Assembly: GCA_027343725.1 (NCBI GenBank)
Contig: DAHWKH010000170.1
Span: forward strand, 1 to 9,475
Source of the DNA: Acidiferrobacteraceae bacterium
GTDB taxonomy: Bacteria; Pseudomonadota; Gammaproteobacteria; Acidiferrobacterales; Acidiferrobacteraceae
Reading direction: 5' to 3'
Length of the DNA: 9,475 bases
A program made the translations under genes and the position numbers. Position 1 is the first letter of the stretch. The number at the start of each line of letters is the position of its first letter. A model generated the notes under the pieces. It had not been told where the DNA came from. It was given only the letters and a program-made list of their open reading frames with translations, and searched no databases. This document shows positions 1-6,143 of the stretch, piece after piece.

Positions 1-6
1 ACCGAT

Positions 7-19
7 GCCGCCTAGCGGC
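7..19. repeat. Short inverted repeat spanning the rho stop codon
   Basis: GCCGC and GCGGC form a perfect 5-base stem around a 3-base loop, and the loop holds the rho stop codon (CTA on this strand, positions 12-14). It could be the start of a terminator hairpin for rho, but whatever follows downstream of rho, including any T-run, lies outside the window. A chance palindrome in GC-rich DNA is equally possible. Confidence 0.25.
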
Positions 20-1268
20 GCATGGAGTCGAAGAACTCGGCGTTGTTCTTGGTGGCCTTCAATTTATCGAGCAGGAATTCCGAACCCTCGACGTCGTCCA
101 TCGGGTGCAGGAGCTTGCGCAGGATCCACAGCTTCTGGAGTTCGCCCGCGTCGATCAGGAGTTCCTCGCGGCGGGTGCCCGAGCGGTTGATGTTGATGGC
201 GGGATAGACGCGTTTTTCCGCGAGCCGCCTGTCGAGGTGGATCTCCATGTTGCCGGTTCCCTTGAACTCCTCGTAGATGACGTCGTCCATCTTGGAACCG
301 GTCTCGACCAGGGTGGTGGCGAGGATCGTCAGGCTGCCGCCTTCCTCGATATTGCGCGCGGCCCCGAAGAAGCGTTTCGGCCGCTGCAGGGCATTGGCGT
401 CGACGCCGCCCGTCAGCACCTTGCCGGAGGCCGGCACGACCGTGTTGTAGGCGCGCGCCAGGCGCGTGATCGAATCGAGCAGGATCACGACGTCGCGCTT
501 GTGTTCGACCAAGCGCTTGGCCTTTTCGATGACCATTTCCGCGACCTGGACGTGGCGCGTCGCGGGCTCGTCGAAGGTCGAGGAGATCACCTCCCCGCGC
601 ACCGAGCGGGTCATTTCCGTCACCTCTTCCGGGCGCTCGTCGATCAAAAGCACGATCAGCACGCACTCCGGATGGTTGGCCGTGATCGAGTGGGCGATCT
701 GCTGGAGCATGACGGTCTTACCGCTCTTCGGCGACGACACGATGAGCCCGCGCTGCCCCTTGCCGATGGGCGCTATGAGGTCGATGACACGCGAGGTCAG
801 GTTCTCGGCCGAGGCGTTCGACTGCTCGAGCTTGAGGCGATCCAGGGGGTGGAGGGGTGTGAGATTTTCAAATAAGACCTTGTTGCGGGCTTCCTCGGGC
901 GACTGAAAGTTGATGTTCTCGACCTTCAGGAGCGCGAAGTAGCGTTCCGATTCCTTCGGCGGCCGGATGTTGCCGGTCACCGTATCCCCGGTGCGCAGAT
1001 TGAATCGCCGGATCTGGCTCGGGCTTACGTAAATGTCGTCGGGTCCCGCGAGATAGGAGCTGTCGGCGGATCGCAGGAAGCCGAAGCCGTCCTGGAGGAT
1101 CTCCACGACCCCTTCGCCTACGATGTCCTCGCCTTTTTTGGCCTGCGCCTTGAGGATCGCAAAGATGAGGTCCTGTTTGCGCAGCCGGCTGCCTCCCTCG
1201 AGGTCCAGGGCAACCGCCATTTCGACAAGCTCGGTGGCGGGTTTTCGCTTCAACTCAGAAAGATGCAT
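12..1268 (-). CDS. rho: Transcription termination factor Rho
   Basis: Hexameric RNA-dependent ATPase that binds C-rich nascent RNA and pulls it from RNA polymerase at Rho-dependent terminators. The 418-residue product is colinear with E. coli Rho (419). The N-terminal cold-shock-like RNA-binding domain has the DGFGFLR motif near residues 60-66. The ATPase domain has Walker A SSPKSGKT (178-185), Walker B VVILLD (260-265), the Q-loop around TGGVDANAL (286-294) and the R-loop KGTGNME (336-342). All core motifs are intact and no insertion domain is present. I chose the ATG at 1268 because MHLSELK aligns with E. coli MNLTELK. An in-frame ATG two codons upstream (1274) gives 420 residues and cannot be excluded. 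Neither start has a clear Shine-Dalgarno sequence; the bases just upstream are A-rich. The gene lies 176 bases after trxA in the same direction, the order seen in many Gammaproteobacteria. Confidence 0.98.
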   Translation of the reverse strand: MHLSELKRKPATELVEMAVALDLEGGSRLRKQDLIFAILKAQAKKGEDIVGEGVVEILQDGFGFLRSADSSYLAGPDDIYVSPSQIRRFNLRTGDTVTGNIRPPKESERYFALLKVENINFQSPEEARNKVLFENLTPLHPLDRLKLEQSNASAENLTSRVIDLIAPIGKGQRGLIVSSPKSGKTVMLQQIAHSITANHPECVLIVLLIDERPEEVTEMTRSVRGEVISSTFDEPATRHVQVAEMVIEKAKRLVEHKRDVVILLDSITRLARAYNTVVPASGKVLTGGVDANALQRPKRFFGAARNIEEGGSLTILATTLVETGSKMDDVIYEEFKGTGNMEIHLDRRLAEKRVYPAININRSGTRREELLIDAGELQKLWILRKLLHPMDDVEGSEFLLDKLKATKNNAEFFDSMRR

Positions 1269-1285
1269 AGTCATTTTTTGAGAAA

Positions 1286-1306
1286 CCGTCAGGCATGAGG
1301 AGACGG
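1286..1306 (-). other. Possible hairpin in the rho leader RNA
   Basis: On the minus strand CCGTC and GACGG can pair as a 5-base stem with an 11-base loop, ending 17 bases before the preferred rho start. It sits where a ribosome binding site would be expected, and no Shine-Dalgarno sequence is visible around it. The bases after it (TTTCTC) are too mixed for a convincing intrinsic terminator. A role in control of rho translation or early termination is inference only. E. coli rho is known to be autoregulated in its leader. Confidence 0.25.
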
Positions 1307-1388
1307 GTGGTTGTCCGCGGCCTGATCAGAAAGGGGTTGAGAAATCACACTACAGGAAAGCTGAGGGAATCCGCTTCCTCTCCCGAGG

Positions 1389-1417
1389 ACCATAGCACCT
1401 TGGTCGTCCGCCGTCCA
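1389..1417 (-). promoter_or_regulatory. Candidate rho promoter
   Basis: On the minus strand TGGACG (1417-1412) and TATGGT (1394-1389) are spaced by 17 bases. Each matches 4 of 6 consensus sigma-70 positions, and a TG one base before the -10 hexamer adds an extended -10 element. It lies in the trxA-rho gap, where E. coli has its own rho promoter and leader. Use of it would give a leader of about 110 bases. The match is modest, so read-through from trxA may also supply rho. Confidence 0.35.
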
Positions 1418-1444
1418 GTAGCCGAACGACCCGGGCGGGCGCAC

Positions 1445-1771
1445 TCAGAGGTTGTCGTCCAGAAACGCCGACAGCTGCGATTTCGACATCGCGCCGACCT
1501 TCGTGGCCTCGACACCGCCGTTTTTGAAGAGCATGAGCGTCGGAATGCCGCGAATCCCGTATTTCGGCGGGGTTGCGGGGTTTTCATCGATATTGAGTTT
1601 CGCGACCGTCAGCCGGCCGGCGTAATCGCGCGCCACTTCCTCGAGCACCGGCGCGATCATTTTGCAGGGGCCGCACCATTCGGCCCAGTAATCGACCAGT
1701 ACCGGACCGGCGGCGCCGAGCACGGCTTCTTGAAAGGTATTGTCGGTAACGTGAATGATGCCTTCACTCAT
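1445..1771 (-). CDS. trxA: Thioredoxin 1
   Basis: Small cytoplasmic dithiol protein that reduces protein disulfides and serves as electron donor for enzymes such as ribonucleotide reductase, itself kept reduced by thioredoxin reductase. The 108-residue product has the family length. The WCGPC active site is at residues 32-36, and the GIPT segment at 75-78 contains the cis-proline (P77). The N-terminal strand-helix pattern and the LVDYWAEW segment before the active site match classical thioredoxin. There is no signal peptide. The ATG at 1771 fits the conserved N-terminus; upstream there is only a weak GGGA purine stretch. It is the first gene of a trxA-rho pair and is divergent from rhlB, the same layout as in E. 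coli. Confidence 0.97.
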   Translation of the reverse strand: MSEGIIHVTDNTFQEAVLGAAGPVLVDYWAEWCGPCKMIAPVLEEVARDYAGRLTVAKLNIDENPATPPKYGIRGIPTLMLFKNGGVEATKVGAMSKSQLSAFLDDNL

Positions 1772-1836
1772 GTTTCAGGTCCCAGTTCTCGCGTTCAGAA
1801 TCGTTGTCAGGGGGGAGACGCCGCGGCGGTCGCGCT

Positions 1837-1866
1837 ATTGTGGACGGAACCGGCCGCTATTGGCAA
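1837..1866 (-). promoter_or_regulatory. Candidate trxA promoter
   Basis: On the minus strand TTGCCA (1866-1861, 5 of 6 matches to the -35 consensus) is followed after 18 bases by CACAAT (1842-1837, 4 of 6 matches to the -10 consensus). The start site would lie about 60 bases before the trxA ATG. It is placed sensibly in the divergent gap, but assignment rests on hexamer matching alone. Confidence 0.35.
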
Positions 1867-1876
1867 GACCGGCCGC
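1849..1876. repeat. Direct repeat in the trxA/rhlB divergent region
   Basis: ACCGGCCGC occurs at 1849-1857 and again at 1868-1876, giving a 19-base period, close to two helical turns. Each copy holds the palindrome CGGCCG. The copies flank the TTGGCAA that forms the -35 of the candidate trxA promoter. This geometry would suit a dimeric regulator shared by both divergent genes, but no regulator is identified and GC-rich repeats arise by chance. Confidence 0.3.
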
Positions 1877-1899
1877 GCTTTCCCCGCGGCCCGTCTTTT

Positions 1900-1908
1900 T
1901 GCTATTCT
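1900..1908 (+). promoter_or_regulatory. Candidate extended -10 element for rhlB
   Basis: TGC followed by TATTCT matches the extended -10 pattern, with the hexamer at 4 of 6. No good -35 sits 16-18 bases upstream (TTCCCC at best). The predicted start site at about 1915 would fall only a few bases before the rhlB ATG at 1918. Together with the absence of a Shine-Dalgarno sequence, that would imply a leaderless or nearly leaderless message. Confidence 0.25.
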
Positions 1909-1917
1909 AACCCATTA

Positions 1918-3276
1918 ATGAACGATACCCACCTCAGTCAACGGGCCTTTTCCGACCTTCATCTCCCGGAGCCCTTATTGGCGGGCGTCCGGCACGCGGG
2001 CTTCAGCTATTGCACGCCGATCCAGGCCGCGACCCTTCCGAAAGCGCTGGCCGGGCACGACGTGGCGGGCCAGGCCCAGACCGGCACCGGCAAGACCGCG
2101 GCCTTTTTGCTCGCGGTCTTCCACCGCCTGCTCACGGTCCCGGCCATCGCGGGGCGCAAGCGCAATCAGCCGCGCGCGCTGATTCTCGCGCCCACGCGCG
2201 AACTTGCGATCCAGATCCACAAAGACGCGCTCGTCTTGGGGCGCGACTGCGGGTTCGCGCTGCGGCTCGCCTACGGCGGCACGGGCTACGAGACGCAACG
2301 CAAGGACATCGAGGAGGGCGCGGACGTCCTGATCGGGACCCCCGGACGGCTCATCGATTACTTCAAGCAACGGGTCTTCGACCTGAAGGCCGTGCAGGTC
2401 ATGGTGCTGGACGAGGCCGATCGCATGTTCGACCTCGGCTTCATCAAAGACATCCGCTTTCTGTTGCGGCGCATGCCGCCGCCCGCGGCGCGCTTGAGTT
2501 TGCTGTTCTCGGCGACGCTCTCCTACCGGGTCACGGAGCTCGCCTACGAACACATGAACAACCCCGAGCTCGTGCGCATCGAGGCCGAGAAGATCACGGC
2601 CGAGCGCGTCCGGGAACGGCTCTTCCATCTCGGGCATGAGGAAAAGCTGCCGGCGCTCGTCGGCCTTTTGCGCCGCGAGCAGGTGACGCGCGCGCTCGTG
2701 TTCACCAACACCAAGCACGCGGCCGAACGCGTGCAGCGCTCGCTGAGCACCAACGGCTTCGCCTCCGAGGTCCTGTCCGGGGACGTGCCGCAACGCAAGC
2801 GCCAAAGCCTGCTCGGCGATTTCCGGGACGGGCGGTTCCCGATCCTGGTGGCGACCGACGTCGCCGCGCGCGGCCTGCACATCCCCGACGTGAGCCACGT
2901 CTTCAAGTACGATCTGCCGCAGGACGCCGAGGACTACGTCCATCGCATCGGACGCACGGCGCGCGCCGGCGCGGCCGGCGAGGCCGTGAGCCTCGCCTGC
3001 GACGAGTACGCCTTCTCGTTGCTCGACATCGAACAGTACATCGGCCACAAGATCCCGGTGGTCCACGTGACCGACGATCTGCTGGTCACGCTCGCACCCC
3101 CGGCGCGCGCGACCGAGCGTCCCAGGCCGCCCGGTCGCGCGCACCGCGGCCGCCCGTCCCGTGACGGGCATCACGCGCATCGCGGCGCCCACAAGGGACC
3201 CGCGCGCGAACGCAAGGAGCCGGCGCCGGATGCCCCGCGCGCGCGCAAGGCCCCGGAAAAACCGATTCTCGGCTAG
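1918..3276 (+). CDS. rhlB: DEAD-box RNA helicase RhlB
   Basis: ATP-dependent RNA helicase. In E. coli, RhlB unwinds structured RNA for the RNase E degradosome. The 452-residue product shows the family motifs in order: Q motif with TPIQ (33-36), Walker A AQTGTGKT (53-60), PTRELA (92-97), TPGR (141-144), DEAD (165-168), SAT (198-200), TDVAARG (313-319) and [10 protein letters not shown] (342-351). RhlB identity rather than another DEAD helicase rests on the N-terminus [14 protein letters not shown] against E. coli MSKTHLTEQKFSDF, on blocks such as RLIDY and LGFIKDIR, and on the divergent trxA-rho neighbours. The ATG at 1918 is set by this alignment; a TTG extension to 1804 is not conserved-looking. 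From about residue 393 the tail is Arg, Pro and His-rich and probably disordered, making the protein about 30 residues longer than in E. coli. There is no Shine-Dalgarno sequence at this start. Confidence 0.95.
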   Translation: MNDTHLSQRAFSDLHLPEPLLAGVRHAGFSYCTPIQAATLPKALAGHDVAGQAQTGTGKTAAFLLAVFHRLLTVPAIAGRKRNQPRALILAPTRELAIQIHKDALVLGRDCGFALRLAYGGTGYETQRKDIEEGADVLIGTPGRLIDYFKQRVFDLKAVQVMVLDEADRMFDLGFIKDIRFLLRRMPPPAARLSLLFSATLSYRVTELAYEHMNNPELVRIEAEKITAERVRERLFHLGHEEKLPALVGLLRREQVTRALVFTNTKHAAERVQRSLSTNGFASEVLSGDVPQRKRQSLLGDFRDGRFPILVATDVAARGLHIPDVSHVFKYDLPQDAEDYVHRIGRTARAGAAGEAVSLACDEYAFSLLDIEQYIGHKIPVVHVTDDLLVTLAPPARATERPRPPGRAHRGRPSRDGHHAHRGAHKGPARERKEPAPDAPRARKAPEKPILG

Positions 3277-3278
3277 TT

Positions 3279-3285
3279 GAGGGAG
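3279..3285 (+). promoter_or_regulatory. Ribosome binding site of mtnD
   Basis: GAGGGAG ends five bases before the ATG at 3291 and lies wholly within the 14-base rhlB-mtnD gap. It supports this mtnD start and shows that mtnD can be translated independently of rhlB. Confidence 0.7.
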
Positions 3286-3290
3286 ACGCC

Positions 3291-3830
3291 ATGGCCGAAT
3301 TAACGCTCGCCGATGGGACCCGGGTCACGGACAGGGGCGCGATCGATGCGCGGCTTGCGCCCCTGGGCGTACATCTCGAATACTGGCCGCTACCGCAGGA
3401 GTCGCGGGCACAAGCGCTCCTCAACCGGCCCGCGCTCCTCCCCGAGGAGCAGGAGGAGCTCCTGGGTTTCGTCGAGCCGCGTTTTCAGGAGCTGAAGGCG
3501 CGCGCGGGCTATCAGACGCGCGACCTCATCGTGTTGCACGCGGATCTCGCGGGGCTTTCCGAGGCCTTGGCGCGGTTCGCCGCGGTGCATTATCACGAGG
3601 ACGACGAGGTGCGCTACGTCCTCGACGGCTGCGGCTACTTCGGGTTCGTGGGCGAGGGCGGCGCGCAGATGCTCCTGAAGGTCCTGCCCGGGGACTACAT
3701 CAACGTGCCGGCGCGCGCCGAGCATTGGTTCACCATGCGCGAAGACCGGCGCATCAAGGCCGTGCGCTACTTCACCGATAAGGCCGGGTGGGTCCCGGTC
3801 TACACCCACACCCCCGTCACCCTCTTGTGA
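3291..3830 (+). CDS. mtnD: Acireductone dioxygenase
   Basis: Cupin-fold metalloenzyme of methionine salvage. With Fe(II) it cleaves 1,2-dihydroxy-5-(methylthio)pent-1-en-3-one to 4-methylthio-2-oxobutanoate (the methionine keto acid) and formate; the Ni form gives an off-pathway product and CO. The 179-residue length is typical. The metal-binding set is visible: HYHEDDE supplies H100, H102 and E106, and AEHWF supplies H145, matching H96, H98, E102 and H140 of the Klebsiella enzyme. The DGCGYFGF segment and LPGDYINVPARAEHWF are standard cupin strands of the family. The start at 3291 has a good ribosome binding site. It begins 14 bases after rhlB, and its TGA stop overlaps the GTG start of the RuBisCO-like gene. 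Cytoplasmic, with no signal peptide. Confidence 0.96.
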   Translation: MAELTLADGTRVTDRGAIDARLAPLGVHLEYWPLPQESRAQALLNRPALLPEEQEELLGFVEPRFQELKARAGYQTRDLIVLHADLAGLSEALARFAAVHYHEDDEVRYVLDGCGYFGFVGEGGAQMLLKVLPGDYINVPARAEHWFTMREDRRIKAVRYFTDKAGWVPVYTHTPVTLL

Positions 3831-4951
3831 CGACCCCCGCGCCCGCCGGGCAGAGGATCGTCGCCACCTACCGCTTCCCGCCGGGTGTCGATCCTGCCAG
3901 AGAGGCCGAGATCCTGGCGGTCGGTCAGACACTCGGCAGCCATGACGCGCGCTTTCCCGGGCGCGAGGCGGCGCTCGCCGCCTGCCGCGCCGAGGTCCTC
4001 GAGGTCCAAGTCTGCGAACACGAAGGCCGCGCGCGCATCAGTTTCCCGGCGGCCAACACCGAGCACGACCTCGGCACCCTGCTGACCATGGTGTTCGGAA
4101 AGTACAGCCTCGCCGGGCCCGCGCGCCTCGTCGATCTCGACTTGCCCGCCGATCTCGGGACCCGCCCGCGCTTTGGCATCGCGGGCCTGCGCGCGCGCCT
4201 CGGGGTCGAGGGGCGCGCGCTCATGATGGCGATCTTCAAGCCGGCGTTGGGACTCAGCGCCGAGGATCACGCAACGCTCCTCAAAACCGTCGCCGACACC
4301 GAACTCGATCTCATCAAGGACGACGAGATCCTCGGGGACCTGGACGGCGCGCCGACCTTGGCGCGCTGGCGCGCTTGCCGGGGCGTGGTCGAGGCCATCC
4401 GTGACCGGCGCGGGCGCGAGTTCCTGTACGCGGTGAACGTCACCGGGCGCGCCGACACCCTGCTTGCGCGTGCCCGAACCCTGGTCCAGGAGGGCGCGAA
4501 CGCGCTCTTGCTCAACGTCCTCGTCTACGGGTATCCGATGCTCGAGGCCCTGGCCGCGGACCCGGCCATCGGCGTCCCGATCATCGCCCATCCGGCGTTC
4601 GCCGGGGCGCTGGCGCTCGCCCCCGACCACGGCCTCGATTACGCGCTCGTGCTCGGACGCCTCATGCGCCGCGGCGGCGCCGATATCGTGCTGCACCCGG
4701 CGCGCTTCGGGTCCCTGCCCTTCGACGCCGGCGACGAGCAGCGCGTGATACGGGCCTTGCGGGGGGAGGACCACGACTGGCCGCGCGTCTTCCCGGGGCC
4801 GTCGGCCGGCATCAAGCCGCACATCGTTCCGGAACTCCTGAAAGACTACGGCCCGGATACCGTGATCAACGCCGGGTCCGGGGTGTTCGATCACCCCGAG
4901 GGGCCGCGGGCGGCGCTCGCGGCATTCTTCGCGGCGCTTGCGTCCCCGTGA
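3827..4951 (+). CDS. mtnW: RuBisCO-like protein, probable 2,3-diketo-5-methylthiopentyl-1-phosphate enolase
   Basis: A form IV RuBisCO homologue (RuBisCO-like protein) of 374 residues, probably the salvage enolase that turns the MtnB product into its enol-phosphate. Seen in the sequence: FGK with K92, at the position of the catalytic base of Bacillus-type MtnW; K138 in FKP (RuBisCO K175); KDDE with K164, D166 and E167, the carbamylated-lysine and Mg site (RuBisCO K201, D203, E204); H255 in AHPAF (RuBisCO H294); and PSAGI at 325-329. The loop-6 region reads LHPARFGS and lacks the lysine equivalent to RuBisCO K334, so carboxylation is not expected. The GTG at 3827 overlaps the mtnD stop, and N-terminal similarity to MtnW begins just after it. 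An in-frame GTG at 3788 lies inside mtnD and is less likely. No Shine-Dalgarno sequence precedes 3827, so translational coupling is likely. The exact reaction is inferred from neighbours and residues; other form IV members catalyse different isomerisations. Confidence 0.85.
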   Translation: MTTPAPAGQRIVATYRFPPGVDPAREAEILAVGQTLGSHDARFPGREAALAACRAEVLEVQVCEHEGRARISFPAANTEHDLGTLLTMVFGKYSLAGPARLVDLDLPADLGTRPRFGIAGLRARLGVEGRALMMAIFKPALGLSAEDHATLLKTVADTELDLIKDDEILGDLDGAPTLARWRACRGVVEAIRDRRGREFLYAVNVTGRADTLLARARTLVQEGANALLLNVLVYGYPMLEALAADPAIGVPIIAHPAFAGALALAPDHGLDYALVLGRLMRRGGADIVLHPARFGSLPFDAGDEQRVIRALRGEDHDWPRVFPGPSAGIKPHIVPELLKDYGPDTVINAGSGVFDHPEGPRAALAAFFAALASP

Positions 4952-5556
4952 AAGACCCGCGCGCGCAACTCATCGAGGTCGGTCGCGGCTTTTACGAGCG
5001 CGGCTGGATGTGGGCCACGGCCGGCAACGTGAGCGCGCGCGCCGATCGCGACTCCTTTTGGATCACGATGAGCGGCGTGAGCAAGGGCCACTTGAGCCGC
5101 GAGCAGTTCGTGCGGGTCGCGGTGGCCGACGGCTCGGTGCGCGAGCGTGACGATCCCGAGGCGCGTCCCTCGGCCGAGACCGCCATCCACCGCGCGGTCT
5201 ACGCGGCGCGGCCGGACGTCCAGGCGTGCCTGCACGGTCATTCGATCGAGGCGGTGCTCGCAAGCCGCGACCGCGCGCGTTTACCTCTCCCAGAGGGCGA
5301 GATGATCAAGGCGCTGACGCCGCGCGCGGAGTCGCCGGCGGTTTTGCCGGTCTTTCGCAATCACCACGACGTGGCCCTCATCGCGCGTGAAGTCGCGGCC
5401 TTTCTCGGCGATAACCCCGACGCCCTGCCGGCGATCGTGGTCGCCGATCATGGCACGACCGCCTGGGGGCGCGATATCGCGCAGGCGCTCCAGCATTTCG
5501 AGGCCGTCGAGTTTCTCCTGCGACTCCTCGTGCGCGCGGGCGGGGTCGGGACTTAA
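4948..5556 (+). CDS. mtnB: Methylthioribulose-1-phosphate dehydratase
   Basis: Zinc-dependent member of the class II aldolase/adducin family that dehydrates 5-methylthioribulose-1-phosphate to 2,3-diketo-5-methylthiopentyl-1-phosphate. The 202-residue product carries H96 and H98 in CLHGHS and H168 in VADHGTTAWGRD, the three expected zinc ligands. E118 in EGEMIKAL matches the catalytic glutamate of human APIP (E139). MSGVSKGHL (41-49) and PSAETAIHRAVY (74-85) are typical of MtnB rather than of sugar aldolases. The GTG at 4948 overlaps the TGA of the RuBisCO-like gene by four bases, with no visible Shine-Dalgarno sequence. Its product is the substrate expected for the preceding gene's enolase, which fits the coupling. 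It is the last gene of the cluster; downstream is a convergent gene after 23 bases, with no clear terminator hairpin between. Confidence 0.93.
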   Translation: MKDPRAQLIEVGRGFYERGWMWATAGNVSARADRDSFWITMSGVSKGHLSREQFVRVAVADGSVRERDDPEARPSAETAIHRAVYAARPDVQACLHGHSIEAVLASRDRARLPLPEGEMIKALTPRAESPAVLPVFRNHHDVALIAREVAAFLGDNPDALPAIVVADHGTTAWGRDIAQALQHFEAVEFLLRLLVRAGGVGT

Positions 5557-5579
5557 GGCAGGACGTCTCCGCGGGCGTG

Positions 5580-6143
5580 TTACGGGGCGGGCAAGGCCGT
5601 CGCGTTCACGCGCGCCACCTGCCAGCCGACGAGCGTGATGGGCCCCGTCGTTTGCGAGAAGGTCAGGCCCCGGACGTAGCCCGCGGCATTGGCAAAGCCC
5701 GTGGGCGTGGCGCTGATGAGCGACGGCACGCCGTGCATGAGCGCAAGCGGGACCCAGCGCCCGGCGCGCTTGGTGAAAAACATCTGTTCGTCCATGCGGT
5801 AATAGGGCCGCCAGCGCCTCCCGTCGCGGAAGTAGCGGACATCGACGAGGCACAAAAGCTTCGGCTTGACGCGCCCCGGGGCGTAAAAACGCACCACCCG
5901 TTGCGGCGGTTGCCGGCCGGACACCGGTGACCCCTGCCGGATCGTCCAGGCGGGCACGGCCAGGGTTTGCGCGGGCGCCGGGGTGGTCCCGGAGTGGGCG
6001 GCGACGCTCCAGCGGAGCGTCTGTCCGACACCCGAGACCTGCAGGACCATCAAGGCCGGCGCCGGCCACAAGGCCGGGGTCAGCGGCCACAGGGAGAGAA
6101 CGCGCCGCCATCTTGTATACTGGTTTTTGAGGAGATGCGCCAT
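5580..6143 (-). CDS. Unrecognised protein, possibly exported
   Basis: I do not recognise this family. Codons show the strong third-position G/C preference of the neighbours (for example the segment encoding residues 100-130), which supports real coding. The 187-residue model begins with a basic stretch (RWRR, 11-14) followed by a Leu/Pro/Trp-rich segment (15-35) that could be a poor signal peptide or membrane anchor. The rest is rich in aromatic and basic residues, with a YFRDGRRWRPYYRMDEQMFF-type stretch (104-123) and a Gly-rich, beta-like C-terminus. The start is uncertain: in-frame ATG codons exist at 6152, 6143 and 6050. The 6050 start would leave about 156 residues and avoid overlap with the divergent 64-residue gene, but would lose the basic-hydrophobic segment. 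None has a good ribosome binding site. It runs convergent to mtnB with a 23-base gap. Confidence 0.65.
   Translation of the reverse strand: MAHLLKNQYTRWRRVLSLWPLTPALWPAPALMVLQVSGVGQTLRWSVAAHSGTTPAPAQTLAVPAWTIRQGSPVSGRQPPQRVVRFYAPGRVKPKLLCLVDVRYFRDGRRWRPYYRMDEQMFFTKRAGRWVPLALMHGVPSLISATPTGFANAAGYVRGLTFSQTTGPITLVGWQVARVNATALPAP
6116..6134 (+). promoter_or_regulatory. -10-like element and ribosome binding site of the 64-residue membrane protein
   Basis: TATACT (6116-6121) matches the -10 consensus at 5 of 6 positions. It is followed by GAGGAG (6129-6134), seven bases before the ATG at 6142. The ribosome binding site is strong and fixes the start. The promoter call is weaker because no -35 hexamer is evident 17 bases upstream (GGAGAG), and the leader would be only about 14 bases. 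Confidence 0.45.

Noticed and set aside
1804..1917. TTG-initiated N-terminal extension of RhlB by 38 residues
   Set aside because: The extension is an Arg/Gly-rich read-through of the divergent promoter region, while the ATG at 1918 begins exactly where similarity to E. coli RhlB begins.
1975..3192. 405-codon open frame antisense to rhlB
   Set aside because: The plus strand encodes a full set of helicase motifs. Long antisense frames are expected in GC-rich genes because stop codons are rare, and the antisense translation has no recognisable domain.
3788..3826. GTG start 13 codons upstream for the RuBisCO-like protein
   Set aside because: It lies deep in the mtnD 3' end, has no ribosome binding site, and the added residues do not resemble MtnW; the GTGA overlap at 3827 is the simpler start.
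3800..4894. 364-codon open frame antisense to the RuBisCO-like gene
   Set aside because: It is a composition shadow of a gene with conserved catalytic residues on the plus strand; its product is low-complexity and has no motif.
3827..4951. A true carbon-fixing RuBisCO large subunit
   Set aside because: The loop-6 lysine is missing, the protein is about 100 residues shorter than form I or II, and the neighbours are methionine-salvage genes with no small subunit.
5540..5600. Bidirectional terminator between mtnB and the convergent unknown gene
   Set aside because: The 23-base gap and its flanks show no stem of useful length followed by a T-run on either strand.
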